Below, one piece after another: positions 45,743 to 53,537 of a DNA stretch of 53,537 nucleotides; positions within the stretch are counted from its first letter, which is position 1, and each line of letters begins with the position of its first letter. The position numbers and the translations under genes were made by a program. The notes below the pieces were generated by a model, which was not told where the DNA came from, searched no databases, and saw only the letters and a list, made by a program, of their open reading frames with translations. Source of the stretch: Phycisphaerales bacterium (lineage in GTDB: Bacteria; Planctomycetota; Phycisphaerae; SM23-33; FEN-1343); NCBI GenBank assembly GCA_003171335.1, contig PMYD01000014.1, forward strand, positions 1 to 53,537. Reading direction: 5' to 3'.

Positions 45743-47578
45743 ATGGAACGGGGTTTGCTGGCCAGCCGACAGGTTCTCCTGGAGACACGGAACCGCATCG
45801 GCCGCCACCCCTACGACTCCATTTATCACACGCTCCGCGATCGCTGCGGGCTGATCCTGGAAACCAAGCCGATCACCGAGACCGACTGGCGACAGGCACA
45901 CGGCCAGGGGCTCTGGGAGCCGGCCCTGACCGCCGCACGCGACTGCCAGGGGCGAATCTTCGACCTGGTCATCTGCCATCACCTCGACCCCAACGGCGCC
46001 TTTCGCGATCGGGCCATCGAGGAACTCAAGAGCCTGGCCAACTGGTCCACCTGGATCGACCCGTGCCACGATGGCGGCATCGCCGACCTGTGCACGGGCG
46101 AATGCTCCGCCACGGTGGCCGTGGCCCTGGACTGGCTGGCCGAAGATCTGTCCGAGGCGGATCGCCTGCGCTGCATTCACGCGCTGCGCGACAAGGGCCT
46201 GGGGCCTTATAACCACGCCGTCGATTCGCAGGCCTGGTGGTACACCTGCTACCACAACTGGAATGCGGTGGTGAACAGCGGCTGCGGCCTGGCGGCGCTG
46301 CTGCTGTCGGATGAGGACCCGGCGGCCATGAAAGCTTTAAACCGCAGCCGCGAGGGCCTCAAGCACTTCTTCGACGCCCTGGGCCGCGAGGGCGGCTGGG
46401 ATGAAGGCGTGGGCTACTGGGCCTATGCCATGCGGTATCTGCTGATGTTCGGCCTGGCGCTGGATAACGTGCGCGGAGATCGGGCCCTCTTCCACCAGCG
46501 CGGCATGGAGGTCACGGGCCTGTTCGGCGTGTACTTCAGCCCGCGCGGGCACAGCGCCAGCTTCGGCGATTCACCCTCCGTGCCGCTGTACGGCATGCTG
46601 TACGAATTCGCCCGCCGCTACGGCACCAAGGAAATCTGCTGGTGGCTGGACCGGTACGCCCTGCACCGCGATCCCAGCACCACCGGCTGGTCCGACGCCG
46701 GCCTGGCGCTGCTGCTGCGGCCGGCGGACCTGCCCGCCCTGGGCGAGCCGGACATGGCGCCGGTGAAGATCTACAACGAAATCGGCTGGGCCGCCATCGC
46801 CGATCACTGGCCCGAGCCCAGCGTGTACGTGGCGCTCAAAACCGGCGACCTCTCGGCCAATCACTCGCACCTCGACATGAACGCCATCCAGGTGCAGGTC
46901 GACGGCGAGATGCTCCTGGCCGACATCGGCCACCCGCCCTTCTCGCACAGCTACTACTTCACGCCCGAGCGCTGGGGCTTCTACCAGGCCCAGGCCCAGG
47001 GGCATAACACGCTGCTGGTGGCCAATCGCGACCACCGCATCGACGCCCAGGGCTCCATCGTCGAGGGCGAGGCGCACCCGCGGTATCGCTGGGTCACCGG
47101 CAGCGCCGGCACCGCCCTGGGCGACAACGTGCGCTTCAGCCGGCACGTCATCATGACCTGCTCGGATGCCCCGCGCGGCCGCGGGCAGTCGGTCATCGTG
47201 GTCGATGAAATCACCAACGCCCTGCCCGAGAAGATCGAGGCCAACTGGCACACCTTCGGCAAGCTGATGTTGTCGGGCGCCTCCGGCACGATCACCGGCA
47301 GCCAGTCCATGCTGCACTACCGCCTGGGGGCCAGCGTGCCCATCGCGTGCACCATTCGCGAAAACAAGCTGCATCGCCTGACCGACAGCGTCCTGCGCAT
47401 CTCCACGCAGGCGGTCGACCGGCTGATCCTGGTCTCGGCCTTCTCGCGCGAGCCGGTGGGCGAGATCAAGCTCAAGCAGACCAGCCGCGGCGAGGCCGCC
47501 ATCCGCCTGCCCGGCATCCGCCTGCATTTCAAAGGCAGCCGCCGACATTTGAAGCTGGACCAGGTGCAGATGGATTGA
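45743..47578 (+). CDS. Heparinase II/III-type polysaccharide lyase
   Basis: 611 residues. The N-terminal alpha/alpha toroid (about 1-330) has TCYHNWNAVVNSGCGLAAL and GREGGWDEGVGYWAYAMRY, with likely catalytic Tyr/His. The C-terminal beta-sandwich holds the family signature ANHSHLDMNAIQVQVDGEMLLADIG, then FYQAQAQGHNTLLV. Such enzymes cleave uronic-acid-containing polymers (heparin-like, alginate, ulvan) by beta-elimination. The start has GGGAG seven bases upstream. There is no signal peptide, so it probably acts on imported oligosaccharides in the cytoplasm. Substrate unknown. Confidence 0.85.
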   Translation: MERGLLASRQVLLETRNRIGRHPYDSIYHTLRDRCGLILETKPITETDWRQAHGQGLWEPALTAARDCQGRIFDLVICHHLDPNGAFRDRAIEELKSLANWSTWIDPCHDGGIADLCTGECSATVAVALDWLAEDLSEADRLRCIHALRDKGLGPYNHAVDSQAWWYTCYHNWNAVVNSGCGLAALLLSDEDPAAMKALNRSREGLKHFFDALGREGGWDEGVGYWAYAMRYLLMFGLALDNVRGDRALFHQRGMEVTGLFGVYFSPRGHSASFGDSPSVPLYGMLYEFARRYGTKEICWWLDRYALHRDPSTTGWSDAGLALLLRPADLPALGEPDMAPVKIYNEIGWAAIADHWPEPSVYVALKTGDLSANHSHLDMNAIQVQVDGEMLLADIGHPPFSHSYYFTPERWGFYQAQAQGHNTLLVANRDHRIDAQGSIVEGEAHPRYRWVTGSAGTALGDNVRFSRHVIMTCSDAPRGRGQSVIVVDEITNALPEKIEANWHTFGKLMLSGASGTITGSQSMLHYRLGASVPIACTIRENKLHRLTDSVLRISTQAVDRLILVSAFSREPVGEIKLKQTSRGEAAIRLPGIRLHFKGSRRHLKLDQVQMD

Positions 47579-47584
47579 GGCCGT

Positions 47585-47650
47585 TAATCGGTTAATTGGC
47601 AACTGGGTCAACGAGTCAATTAGTCAACTGGTCAATTGGTCAATTGGAGA
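47585..47650. repeat. GTCAATTG-type tandem repeat
   Basis: Five or so degenerate copies of GGTCAATTG/AGTCAATTA, directly after the lyase gene. A similar low-complexity family, GGTTAATCG, occurs at 48801-48927 as an inverted pair. Confidence 0.7.
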
Positions 47651-47658
47651 CAGTTCCC

Positions 47659-47727
47659 GGGTGCCACGGCTGTCCGCAGCCGTGCGCTGTGCGTCCAGGC
47701 GAGGCAAGAGCCAGGCAGGAACGCAGG
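47659..47727. repeat. Half REPIN, GGGTGCCACGG family
   Basis: GGGTGCCACGGCTGTCCGCAGCCGTG plus the downstream words shared with 37059-37187. The inverted right unit is absent. Confidence 0.7.
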
Positions 47728-47755
47728 GGATTTCTCCGGCCGGTAAGCCAACCAG

Positions 47756-47778
47756 GGTGTGCAGCTTGGCTGCACACC
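47756..47778. terminator. Hairpin downstream of the outer-membrane protein gene
   Basis: GGTGTGCAGC and GCTGCACACC around TTG, eight bases after the stop of the minus-strand gene. A perfect ten-base stem without a T run. It may end the transcript or belong to the palindromic repeat families. Confidence 0.4.
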
Positions 47779-47785
47779 GGCCCGA

Positions 47786-48751
47786 CTAGAACTTGACGTG
47801 CACCTTGAGAAACAGCATCACCCCATCGTCCACGCTAAGCTCGTCGTGCCGCTCGGCGAAGAGCGGGCTGGTGGACTGGAAGAAGCGGCGATCGAACCCG
47901 TAGCCCAGGCCGACGGAAAGCTCGACGTTTTTCGCCACGTCCCACTCCACGCCGCTGTAGACCCGCTGCTCCATGTAGTAGAACTGGTCGTTCTGGTCCG
48001 TGCGATCGTGCAGGATGTAATTGAGCCACTCCCAGTCGTACGTGGCGAACAGCCGCACGCCTTCGTGGATGGTATAGGTGGCGTCGACCATGACCCGCGA
48101 GGGGATGAACAGGCCCTGGATCGTGAATTCTTTGGTGGGCTTGTACGCCCCCCACAGGGCGGGCAGGCCCAGCAGGGCGTCGAGCTTTTCGCTGGTGAAA
48201 TAATAGCCCACGCCGGGGAAGACATACGGGCTGCGGCCATCCAGTTGCGTCTGGCCCGCCAGGTAGGTGAGCCAGCCGGAGTCATCATCGTGCGGCCAGT
48301 ACATGAAGGCCGTGGCCGACATGGCCGTCTCGCCCGGCCCCGAGAACGGCCGGTCGGAGGCCGAGCCGAGCGTCACGTTCACGCCGAAGACCTTGCCATC
48401 CTCGAACTTGCAGCCGTAGCCGCCGCCCACGCGCACATCGTACAGGTCTTGGGGCACGCCCTTGTGCGAATCGGGCAGCGTGGCGTTGTTGGGCATGGCC
48501 AGCCAGGACGCCTGCGAACTGAAGCGCCACTGCTCATCCTCGCCCTGGTAGACCGGGGTGGTGAAGGCCAGGTCCTCCTTGATGAAGCCCAGGTGGGCAT
48601 CCTGGCCTTGCACGGGCGAGTCTTCCAGGTAGCTGCGCAGGCGGTAGTCCAGGATGGGCCGCTGGCGGATGAGCCGCGGGTCCAGCCAGCTCATTGTGGA
48701 TTGGGCACATGCCGGCTTCGCGCCGGCGAAGCACGCCAGGAGAACCAGCAC
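47786..48751 (-). CDS. Outer-membrane beta-barrel protein (DUF6268-like)
   Basis: 321 residues. It starts with a signal-peptide-like hydrophobic stretch, LVLLACFAGAKPACA, with likely cleavage after ACA. The rest alternates polar and hydrophobic residues in strands with Gly/Tyr/Trp turns (YDVRVGGGYGCKF, RLFATYDWEWLNYIL, VELSVGLGYGFDRRFF) and ends in a terminal aromatic, VHVKF, the mark of an outer-membrane barrel recognised by BamA. It looks like the DUF6268 barrels of planctomycetes. The GTG at 48751 is the working start; the frame is open upstream with Arg residues that would improve the signal peptide, so the true start may be earlier. Confidence 0.75.
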   Translation of the reverse strand: MLVLLACFAGAKPACAQSTMSWLDPRLIRQRPILDYRLRSYLEDSPVQGQDAHLGFIKEDLAFTTPVYQGEDEQWRFSSQASWLAMPNNATLPDSHKGVPQDLYDVRVGGGYGCKFEDGKVFGVNVTLGSASDRPFSGPGETAMSATAFMYWPHDDDSGWLTYLAGQTQLDGRSPYVFPGVGYYFTSEKLDALLGLPALWGAYKPTKEFTIQGLFIPSRVMVDATYTIHEGVRLFATYDWEWLNYILHDRTDQNDQFYYMEQRVYSGVEWDVAKNVELSVGLGYGFDRRFFQSTSPLFAERHDELSVDDGVMLFLKVHVKF

Positions 48752-48800
48752 GGCACGCCACAGACGGCGCGGGGGTATGTGACCAGAGTAGCGAAATGTC

Positions 48801-48927
48801 GATAATCGGTTAATCGGTCCGCTCGCTTCGCTCGCTCTTGGTTAATCGGTTAATCGGAAAAAAAACCGGAACCGAACTGGCCACACTGCCGACCGATTAA
48901 CCAGTTCACCGATTAACGGATTAACCG
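48801..48927. repeat. GGTTAATCGG inverted repeat pair
   Basis: Copies of GGTTAATCGG at 48801-48857 with a GCTCGCTTCGCTCGC palindrome between them, facing CCGATTAACC units at about 48890-48927. Confidence 0.75.
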
Positions 48928-48939
48928 CCTGCCAGCCAG

Positions 48940-49500
48940 CTTTCAATCGCAAACCAAAAATCCAGAATTTCAGGCCCCGCGGGCAACCGTATTGTAGGGT
49001 TCGGGTGTGCCCGTCGGGGTTGTGTAAGTTGTGCAACCGACGTCCTGGTGAGCTGCCGAGACGGACCCGGTTGATGGGCACTGAGTGGTACGACATTTCC
49101 GCCGCCGGTCGACCTGCCCCGATCGGCCGGCGGAAACATTACGAAAAACCCGCCGCGTGGCCGCCCTGGCCCAGGGTCGAACGGCCCGTGCGGCGGAAAA
49201 ATACGAATTCACCGCCCCGGGTTCTCACTTTCGCGGCGAAAGGAGTGAGTGACATGTGCCGGCGATGGACAGACAGGGCGGTTGTGGTATCGGTCGGCGC
49301 GGGAGCCGACTGGAACGAGACGGCGGCCGCTGGCCCCGTCGACAGCCTGAAAATCCGTCGAGCGTGAATTTTCGCGATGCGGGACCGGCTCGTAATGAGC
49401 ATCGCCCCTGATGCGTCAGGGCGCAACCTTCGTCCCCGGCAGACCGAACGACGACGCTCGACCGTCACTGCGACGACCGTGCTGTCGAAGCACGTAGGTG
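48940..49500. other. Structured non-coding interval; no firm gene
   Basis: I find no convincing gene. Two large hairpins are seen: TTTCCGCCG..CGGCGGAAA (about 49097-49137) and CCGCCGC..GCGGCGG (about 49150-49197, with A/T runs outside both arms, so it could terminate both strands). A hairpin at 49224-49249 encloses an AAGGAG, eight bases ahead of an ATG at 49254 that opens a 37-codon frame to 49367. That peptide has no recognisable feature and I give it low weight. Confidence 0.45.
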
Positions 49501-49555
49501 GCACAGGCTTTTAGCCTGTGTCACTCAGGGTCACGGGCCATGCCTGTGCCACGTG
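49494..49555. repeat. GTAGGTGGCACAGGC palindromic repeat
   Basis: GTAG at about 49494, then GTGGCACAGGCTTTTAGCCTGTG, followed by the inverse TGCCTGTGCCAC (49541-49552). Again GTAG stands at the foot of a palindrome. Confidence 0.65.
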
Positions 49556-49718
49556 CGGCTCGTTTGATGCTCCCCTCCGCTGCCGGCGGCCCAGGCCGTC
49601 TCTGACGGCTGGTTTGCCGCCCGCGGCGAGCGCCCCGGCGGCGATTTCTTTAGAAAGAGCCACTGGATGTGCGGCCGCTGGCCTGACGACTGCAATCGTC
49701 CGGCAAACTGGATGGCGG

Positions 49719-49754
49719 GCCCCGCCGAATAATCCCGGCGGGGCTCGCTTTTTC
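49719..49754 (+). terminator. Rho-independent terminator with no gene upstream
   Basis: Stem GCCCCGCC (49719-49726) and GGCGGGGC (49737-49744), then TCGCTTTTTC. The 160 bases before it contain more small hairpins (for example GACGA-CTGCAA-TCGTC) but no reading frame, so it may end an untranslated RNA. Confidence 0.6.
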
Positions 49755-49892
49755 TTGGGGGACGTCGCGAGATTTGAGCCCGTTAGAACGGGCTGGTTTT
49801 CTCTTCGACTTCCCGCATCACCATGGCTGATGGTCATCGACAAATCAGATGGACGCCGTCATGCCGCAGCCCACCTCCGCCAAGGTGGCAGG

Positions 49893-50090
49893 AGCTCCGA
49901 AGGAGCGGCAGACCTTAGCCGGGGGCGTCAGCCCCCGGAGATCGCGGCGGTTCTCTCCCAAGCCCCAACGGGGCGACAGATCGTTTTGGGGCGCCCGCAC
50001 AGCCTGCCGCCCCTTCGGGGCTTGGGATTCATGGCGTGCCCTTTCCGGGGGCTTACGCCCCCGGCTACGACCTTTCGCTCCTCCGGAGCT
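49893..50090. repeat. REPIN, GTAG/CCGGGGGC family, copy 3
   Basis: Left unit TTAG (a GTAG variant, 49915) with CCGGGGGCGTCAGCCCCCGG. Right unit CCGGGGGCTTACGCCCCCGG ending in CTAC at 50068. Outer GCTCCGAAGGAGC-like and inner CCCCTTCGGGG hairpins are present, as in the copy at 1419-1620. Confidence 0.85.
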
Positions 50091-50241
50091 TGAACCGCTT
50101 GGCGTAGGAATCCACCAATACGACTTTGTCCACTCAAATTGTTGATGACCATTAGCCATGACCTATGGGAACAGAGCCTCTAGCCTCCCGCGTGCTTTTC
50201 GCATAGAGTCTACGGCCTATAGTCTGCTTACCGGAGGCCGT

Positions 50242-52254
50242 ATGCAGTACACGACGTTAGGCAAGCGAACCGGTCTGAAAGTGTCCGTGCTGGGCTTCGG
50301 CGCCATGCGGCTGCCCATGAAGGGCGCGAAGGTCGACTACGACCTGGCCGTGCCCATGATGCAGCGGGCGTTTGAAAAGGGCGTCAACTATGTCGACTCG
50401 GCCGCGGGCTACTGCGGGGCCGACAGCGAGACGGCCGTGGGCCTGGCTTTAAAGGGCTGGCGCGACAAGGTCGTCGTCTCGACGAAAACGCCCAACTACA
50501 AACGCGACCAGCACGATGTGTTCTGGCGCACGCTCGAGCAGTCGCTGAAAAAACTCCAGGTAGACTGTATCGACCTGTACTGCTTTCATGCGCTGTGGGG
50601 CAAGCGCTTCGACGAGCACGTCGCGTGCAAGGGCGGCTCGTACGAGTGGATCGCCAAGGCCAAGGAGCAGGGGCTGATCAAGCATATCTGCTTCTCGTTC
50701 CACGACACGGCAGAACAGCTTGCCCGCATCGCGGCCACCGGCCTGTTTGACGTGGTGACCTGCCAGTACAACCTGCTGGACCGGACCAACGAACCGGCTT
50801 TTGCCGCCGTGAAAAAGCAGGGCATGGGCATCGTCGTCATGGGCCCGGTGGGCGGCGGCCGGCTGGGCGCGCCCTCCGAGGCGCTGCAGAAACTCATCCC
50901 CGGCGCTGCCAGCGTGCCGGAGGTGGCGCTGCGGTTTGTCATCGCCAACCCCTATATCGATGTGGCGATCTCGGGCATGACCGAGATGAAGCACGTGGAG
51001 GAGAACTGCCGCATCGCCGCCCGCAAGACCGCCCTGACCGCCGGCGAACGGCGCAAGGTCGAGGGCGTGCTCAAACGCTACAAGAAGCTGGCCGACCTGT
51101 ACTGCACCGGCTGCAAATACTGCATGCCCTGCCCGCACGGGGTGGACATTCCGCGGAATTTCGACGCCCTGAACGAGTACCGCGTGTACGAGCTGAAGGA
51201 TCGGGCTCACCGCCGCTACGCCGAGAGCGACAACCGCGCCACGCGCTGCATCGCCTGCGGGGCGTGCCTGACCAAATGCCCGCAGCACATCGAGATCATC
51301 TCGCAGCTCAAGGAGACCATCCGCACGCTGGACAGCGACTACGGCCGGCTGGCCGTGCGGCTTTTACCAGGCAAGCTGGCACGCTGCACGCTGAAGGGCG
51401 GTAGTGCGGCGGTGGAAATGGCCGCGCGGGTGGAGTGCTACAACATCTCCGACCAGGTGGCGCGGCCGCAAATCGCCGTGGCCGCACGGCCGCGCGGGGC
51501 GGAAGTGAAGGTGGGCAAAGCCATCGGCGAGCTGGCCGCGTTCGAGCGCAAGAGTCTGCCGGTGAAATTCGCCGGCACGATCCGGCCCAACCGGCCCATC
51601 CGGCTGGGATTGGCGATCGAAAACACGCTCGAAACGCTGGCCTCCACGAGCAAGCTGCCGGCCGAGCTTCAAATCCTGCTGGCCCGCCCGGGCGGCGCCA
51701 AGGCGCTGGCCGGCGGCCCCAAGGCGTCGATGGCCGGCGAGCTGGGTGATGTGAAAACGCCGGCCAGGCTTGCCCGCCTGCACGGCGCGACCCTCGCCGC
51801 GGCCTACGACGCCCAGGCCCTGCACCTGCGGGCCATGATTCGCGATGATGCGGCCTTCCTGCCCGACCACAACAGCGGCCGCTGGGTGGAAAAAGGCGAC
51901 CGCCTCGTGCTGGACCTGGACCTTTCGATGCTGGCTCGCCCGCAGGCCGACCGGCCGCCCAAGCTGTTCTGGCAGATCTTCATCGGCCTGCCCGACAAGG
52001 CCACCGGCAAATGCCCCGTCGCCGTCGTGCGGCCGATTTGGCACTCCCATGATGGCATCCAGGTAACCCCGCGCCGCGCCGCCGGCGGCTGGCGGCTGGA
52101 TATCCGCATCGCCTGGCCGTTCCTCACCTGCCCGCCGGGCAAGGCCGGCAGCGCCCTGGGCTTCAACGCCCGGCACATCAGCCACGATGCCGCCGGCAAG
52201 GTGAATGTCAGCCGGCAGTGGGCGGCGGATACGGGCTGGGTCGTGCTGGCGTAG
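50242..52254 (+). CDS. Aldo/keto reductase with two 4Fe-4S clusters and C-terminal binding domain
   Basis: 670 residues. The aldo/keto reductase barrel (about 1-275) keeps the Asp52-Tyr57-Lys82-His116 tetrad. A ferredoxin-like part follows, with Cys288-291-294-297 (YCTGCKYCMPCP) and Cys336-339-342-346 (CIACGACLTKCP). The remaining 300 residues are uncommon: a beta-rich region with LHGATLAAAYDAQALHLRAMI and VEKGDRLVLDLDL, which looks like a CBM9/DOMON-type domain. The start at 50242 has GGAGG five bases upstream. The reductase could use ferredoxin electrons; substrate unknown. Confidence 0.85.
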   Translation: MQYTTLGKRTGLKVSVLGFGAMRLPMKGAKVDYDLAVPMMQRAFEKGVNYVDSAAGYCGADSETAVGLALKGWRDKVVVSTKTPNYKRDQHDVFWRTLEQSLKKLQVDCIDLYCFHALWGKRFDEHVACKGGSYEWIAKAKEQGLIKHICFSFHDTAEQLARIAATGLFDVVTCQYNLLDRTNEPAFAAVKKQGMGIVVMGPVGGGRLGAPSEALQKLIPGAASVPEVALRFVIANPYIDVAISGMTEMKHVEENCRIAARKTALTAGERRKVEGVLKRYKKLADLYCTGCKYCMPCPHGVDIPRNFDALNEYRVYELKDRAHRRYAESDNRATRCIACGACLTKCPQHIEIISQLKETIRTLDSDYGRLAVRLLPGKLARCTLKGGSAAVEMAARVECYNISDQVARPQIAVAARPRGAEVKVGKAIGELAAFERKSLPVKFAGTIRPNRPIRLGLAIENTLETLASTSKLPAELQILLARPGGAKALAGGPKASMAGELGDVKTPARLARLHGATLAAAYDAQALHLRAMIRDDAAFLPDHNSGRWVEKGDRLVLDLDLSMLARPQADRPPKLFWQIFIGLPDKATGKCPVAVVRPIWHSHDGIQVTPRRAAGGWRLDIRIAWPFLTCPPGKAGSALGFNARHISHDAAGKVNVSRQWAADTGWVVLA

Positions 52255-52255
52255 A

Positions 52256-52394
52256 TGAAGAGGACACAAAGAGCACGAAGAACACGAAGAACACAAAGAA
52301 AGACAAAGAGAGTAAGATAAGGGGCAGTGTGCGTGGCCTCTTTGCTCTGCTTCGTGATCTTTGCGGGCTTTGTGGCCTTCGCGTTCACTTTCGG
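52256..52394. repeat. Inverted ACAAAG/CTTTGT repeat pair, copy 3
   Basis: Purine arm (52256-52315) and pyrimidine arm (about 52338-52394), filling the gap between the reductase gene and the next gene. Its right edge abuts the ribosome-binding site GGGGAGAG. Confidence 0.75.
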
Positions 52395-52406
52395 GGAGAG
52401 TAGATC

Positions 52407-53186
52407 ATGGCCGACGGCCGACTGACGACGATGCACAACGCCCTGGTGCTGGCGCTGACGATGGGCAAGATCAGCGAGGACGAGAAGCACCACATCGAGC
52501 GCGTGCGGGACCGCCTGGGGATTTCCGCCCAGGAGTTCAAGCAGCTCGTCGAGGAGGTGCGCCAGGGGTCAAGGCAGATCCGCCTGCCCGCCTCGCCGGC
52601 CGAGGCGCAGCACGCGCTCCAGGACCTGATCGACCTGACCCAGGCGGACGGCCGCATCGACCCGGTCGAGCGCCACGTGCTGGAGAAGATCGCCCACCAC
52701 CTGGGGCTGTCCGACGAAATGCTGGACGGCATGCTCAACGCCGCCACCGGCGCCAACGAGCAGGAGATTCAGGGCAAGCTCGAGGAAATCTACCTGCACC
52801 TTGGGGATTGGAGTGGTGAAGTTCGCCAGTCGCGTTTTGCGGAGTTGGAGCGTTTCGGCCGTGCGGCCGTGCTGCCGCTGCTGCGCATGCTGGAGAGCTA
52901 CCGCGCCCCCGATGGCGCCGCCGATGCCCTGGAATTGAAGGTCTTCATCGTGGATACGCTGGCCGCCTTGGGCGACCGGCGGGCCATCTATTACCTGGCC
53001 ACCCAGGTGGCCCTTTCCGAGAACAGCGAAGTCAGCAACGACGCCGTGCGCTTCGCCGCCGCCGCGGCCATCGGCCGGCTGACCGGCGGGGAAAAGCCCT
53101 TCACCCGCGATGCGGCCGGCGTCGCCGCCGTCCGGCAGTGGTGGACGCTGGAGGGAATAAAGGATTACAACACGCTGGCGCTGTAA
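52407..53186 (+). CDS. TerB-like/HEAT-like helical protein
   Basis: 259 residues, wholly helical by appearance. The first half carries two TerB-like helical units, each with acidic turns (MGKISEDEKHHIERV at about 19-33 and TQADGRIDPVERHVLEKIA at about 78-96). The second half (about 140-235) looks like HEAT repeats (AVLPLLRMLESY, LKVFIVDTLAALGDRRAIYYLA, VRFAAAAAIGRLTG). No signal peptide. A scaffold or stress-related role is plausible, but no specific function can be given. GGGGAGAG lies about eight bases ahead of the ATG. Confidence 0.7.
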   Translation: MADGRLTTMHNALVLALTMGKISEDEKHHIERVRDRLGISAQEFKQLVEEVRQGSRQIRLPASPAEAQHALQDLIDLTQADGRIDPVERHVLEKIAHHLGLSDEMLDGMLNAATGANEQEIQGKLEEIYLHLGDWSGEVRQSRFAELERFGRAAVLPLLRMLESYRAPDGAADALELKVFIVDTLAALGDRRAIYYLATQVALSENSEVSNDAVRFAAAAAIGRLTGGEKPFTRDAAGVAAVRQWWTLEGIKDYNTLAL

Positions 53187-53537
53187 GAGAAGTTGGCCCA
53201 CGCGTGCTCGAACCAAGTTTCACCCAGAGTAGTGTATATTCACATCCTGCTTGAGAAGGGCGCCGACCGAGCCAGGGCGAGCGGCCTGAGTGTCTTGGGT
53301 TTCTTGAGCCCGCCAGGGCGACTGACCATTAGCCCCTGGCGCTGCCCTGAGCGAGCGAAGCGAGCGAGGGTCGAGCCTGGGGAAAGGAAGGACCCCCTCT
53401 TCTGGGAGCCCGCAACGGCGATTGAGCGGCACAGTCGCGGTATCGCCTCCATCTGCGCCCTTCAATCGCCCCTGCCGGGGCTCTTTGTCTTCGGATCGCC
53501 CCCCTCACCCCGGGCTCGCCCCCGCGCTCGCTGGCGC
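53187..53537. other. No gene recognised at right edge
   Basis: 351 bases without a convincing reading frame. It contains a GAGCGAGCGAAGCGAGCGAGG repeat-like run (about 53349-53369, also seen in inverted form near 48820) and GC-rich palindromic pieces such as GCCCCTGCCGGGGC (53467-53480). It probably continues into a repeat element beyond the window. Confidence 0.5.

Noticed and set aside
49561..49760. Cobalamin riboswitch (GCCACTGG-like word)
   Set aside because: The other conserved elements, including the B12 box, are missing, and no cobalamin gene follows.

Overview
The window is a GC-rich (roughly two thirds G+C by eye) stretch of bacterial chromosome with 44 genes that I can support: 43 proteins and one tRNA. 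The organism is most likely a Gram-negative member of the Planctomycetota (Phycisphaerae-like) or a close PVC relative. This rests on Kdo transferase and outer-membrane beta-barrel genes, an ECF sigma factor paired with a membrane protein carrying planctomycete-style pseudopilin/DUF1559 features, URO-D-like paralogues away from haem genes, polysaccharide-active enzymes, and a very high load of short palindromic repeats. The taxonomic call is inference.

Layout. 282-3630: a URO-D-family protein and a GH36/raffinose-synthase-like glycosidase. 3640-6841 (minus): L-aspartate oxidase (nadB), biotin transporter component bioY, and a sugar isomerase/epimerase-type TIM barrel. 6985-9451: waaA and proB. 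9664-14348 (minus): comEC, argF, argB. 14421-25906 (minus): an 11.5 kb operon for a complex-I-like membrane-bound [NiFe] hydrogenase (A, B, C, D, H, I, J, K, L, M, N-type subunits; no NADH-dehydrogenase E/F/G subunits), its HycI-type maturation protease, and an inserted two-gene HEPN cassette. 26526-28749: mntH and a tandem UspA protein. 28767-28985: a 63-bp tandem hairpin array. 29100-31892 (minus): pyruvate phosphate dikinase with lysine-rich tails. 32395-38242: ilvC, tRNA-Met, a 44-residue membrane protein, purQ, recJ and an APH-type kinase. 38275-38984: a REP-associated transposase enclosed by inverted REPs. 38996-45503 (minus): a second URO-D-like protein, two ECF sigma/anti-sigma-like pairs and a membrane-anchored AroB. 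45743-53186: heparinase II/III-type lyase, an outer-membrane protein, a 1.5 kb structured non-coding interval, an aldo/keto reductase-ferredoxin fusion and a TerB/HEAT-like protein.

How it works together. The hydrogenase large subunit keeps both CxxC pairs for the Ni-Fe site and a C-terminal extension. The small subunit has a hydrogenase-type CxxC motif. The maturation protease gene overlaps the ferredoxin-subunit gene. The complex is therefore expected to exchange electrons between ferredoxin and protons while moving ions through three antiporter-like subunits. Together with PPDK, NADH-independent membrane energetics and ferredoxin-linked reductases, this suggests an anaerobic fermentative life on polysaccharides (inference).

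The most unusual aspects are the hydrogenase operon with its HEPN insert, the RAYT/REPIN system with several further palindrome families, the 63-bp hairpin array, and the anti-sigma/pseudopilin fusion.
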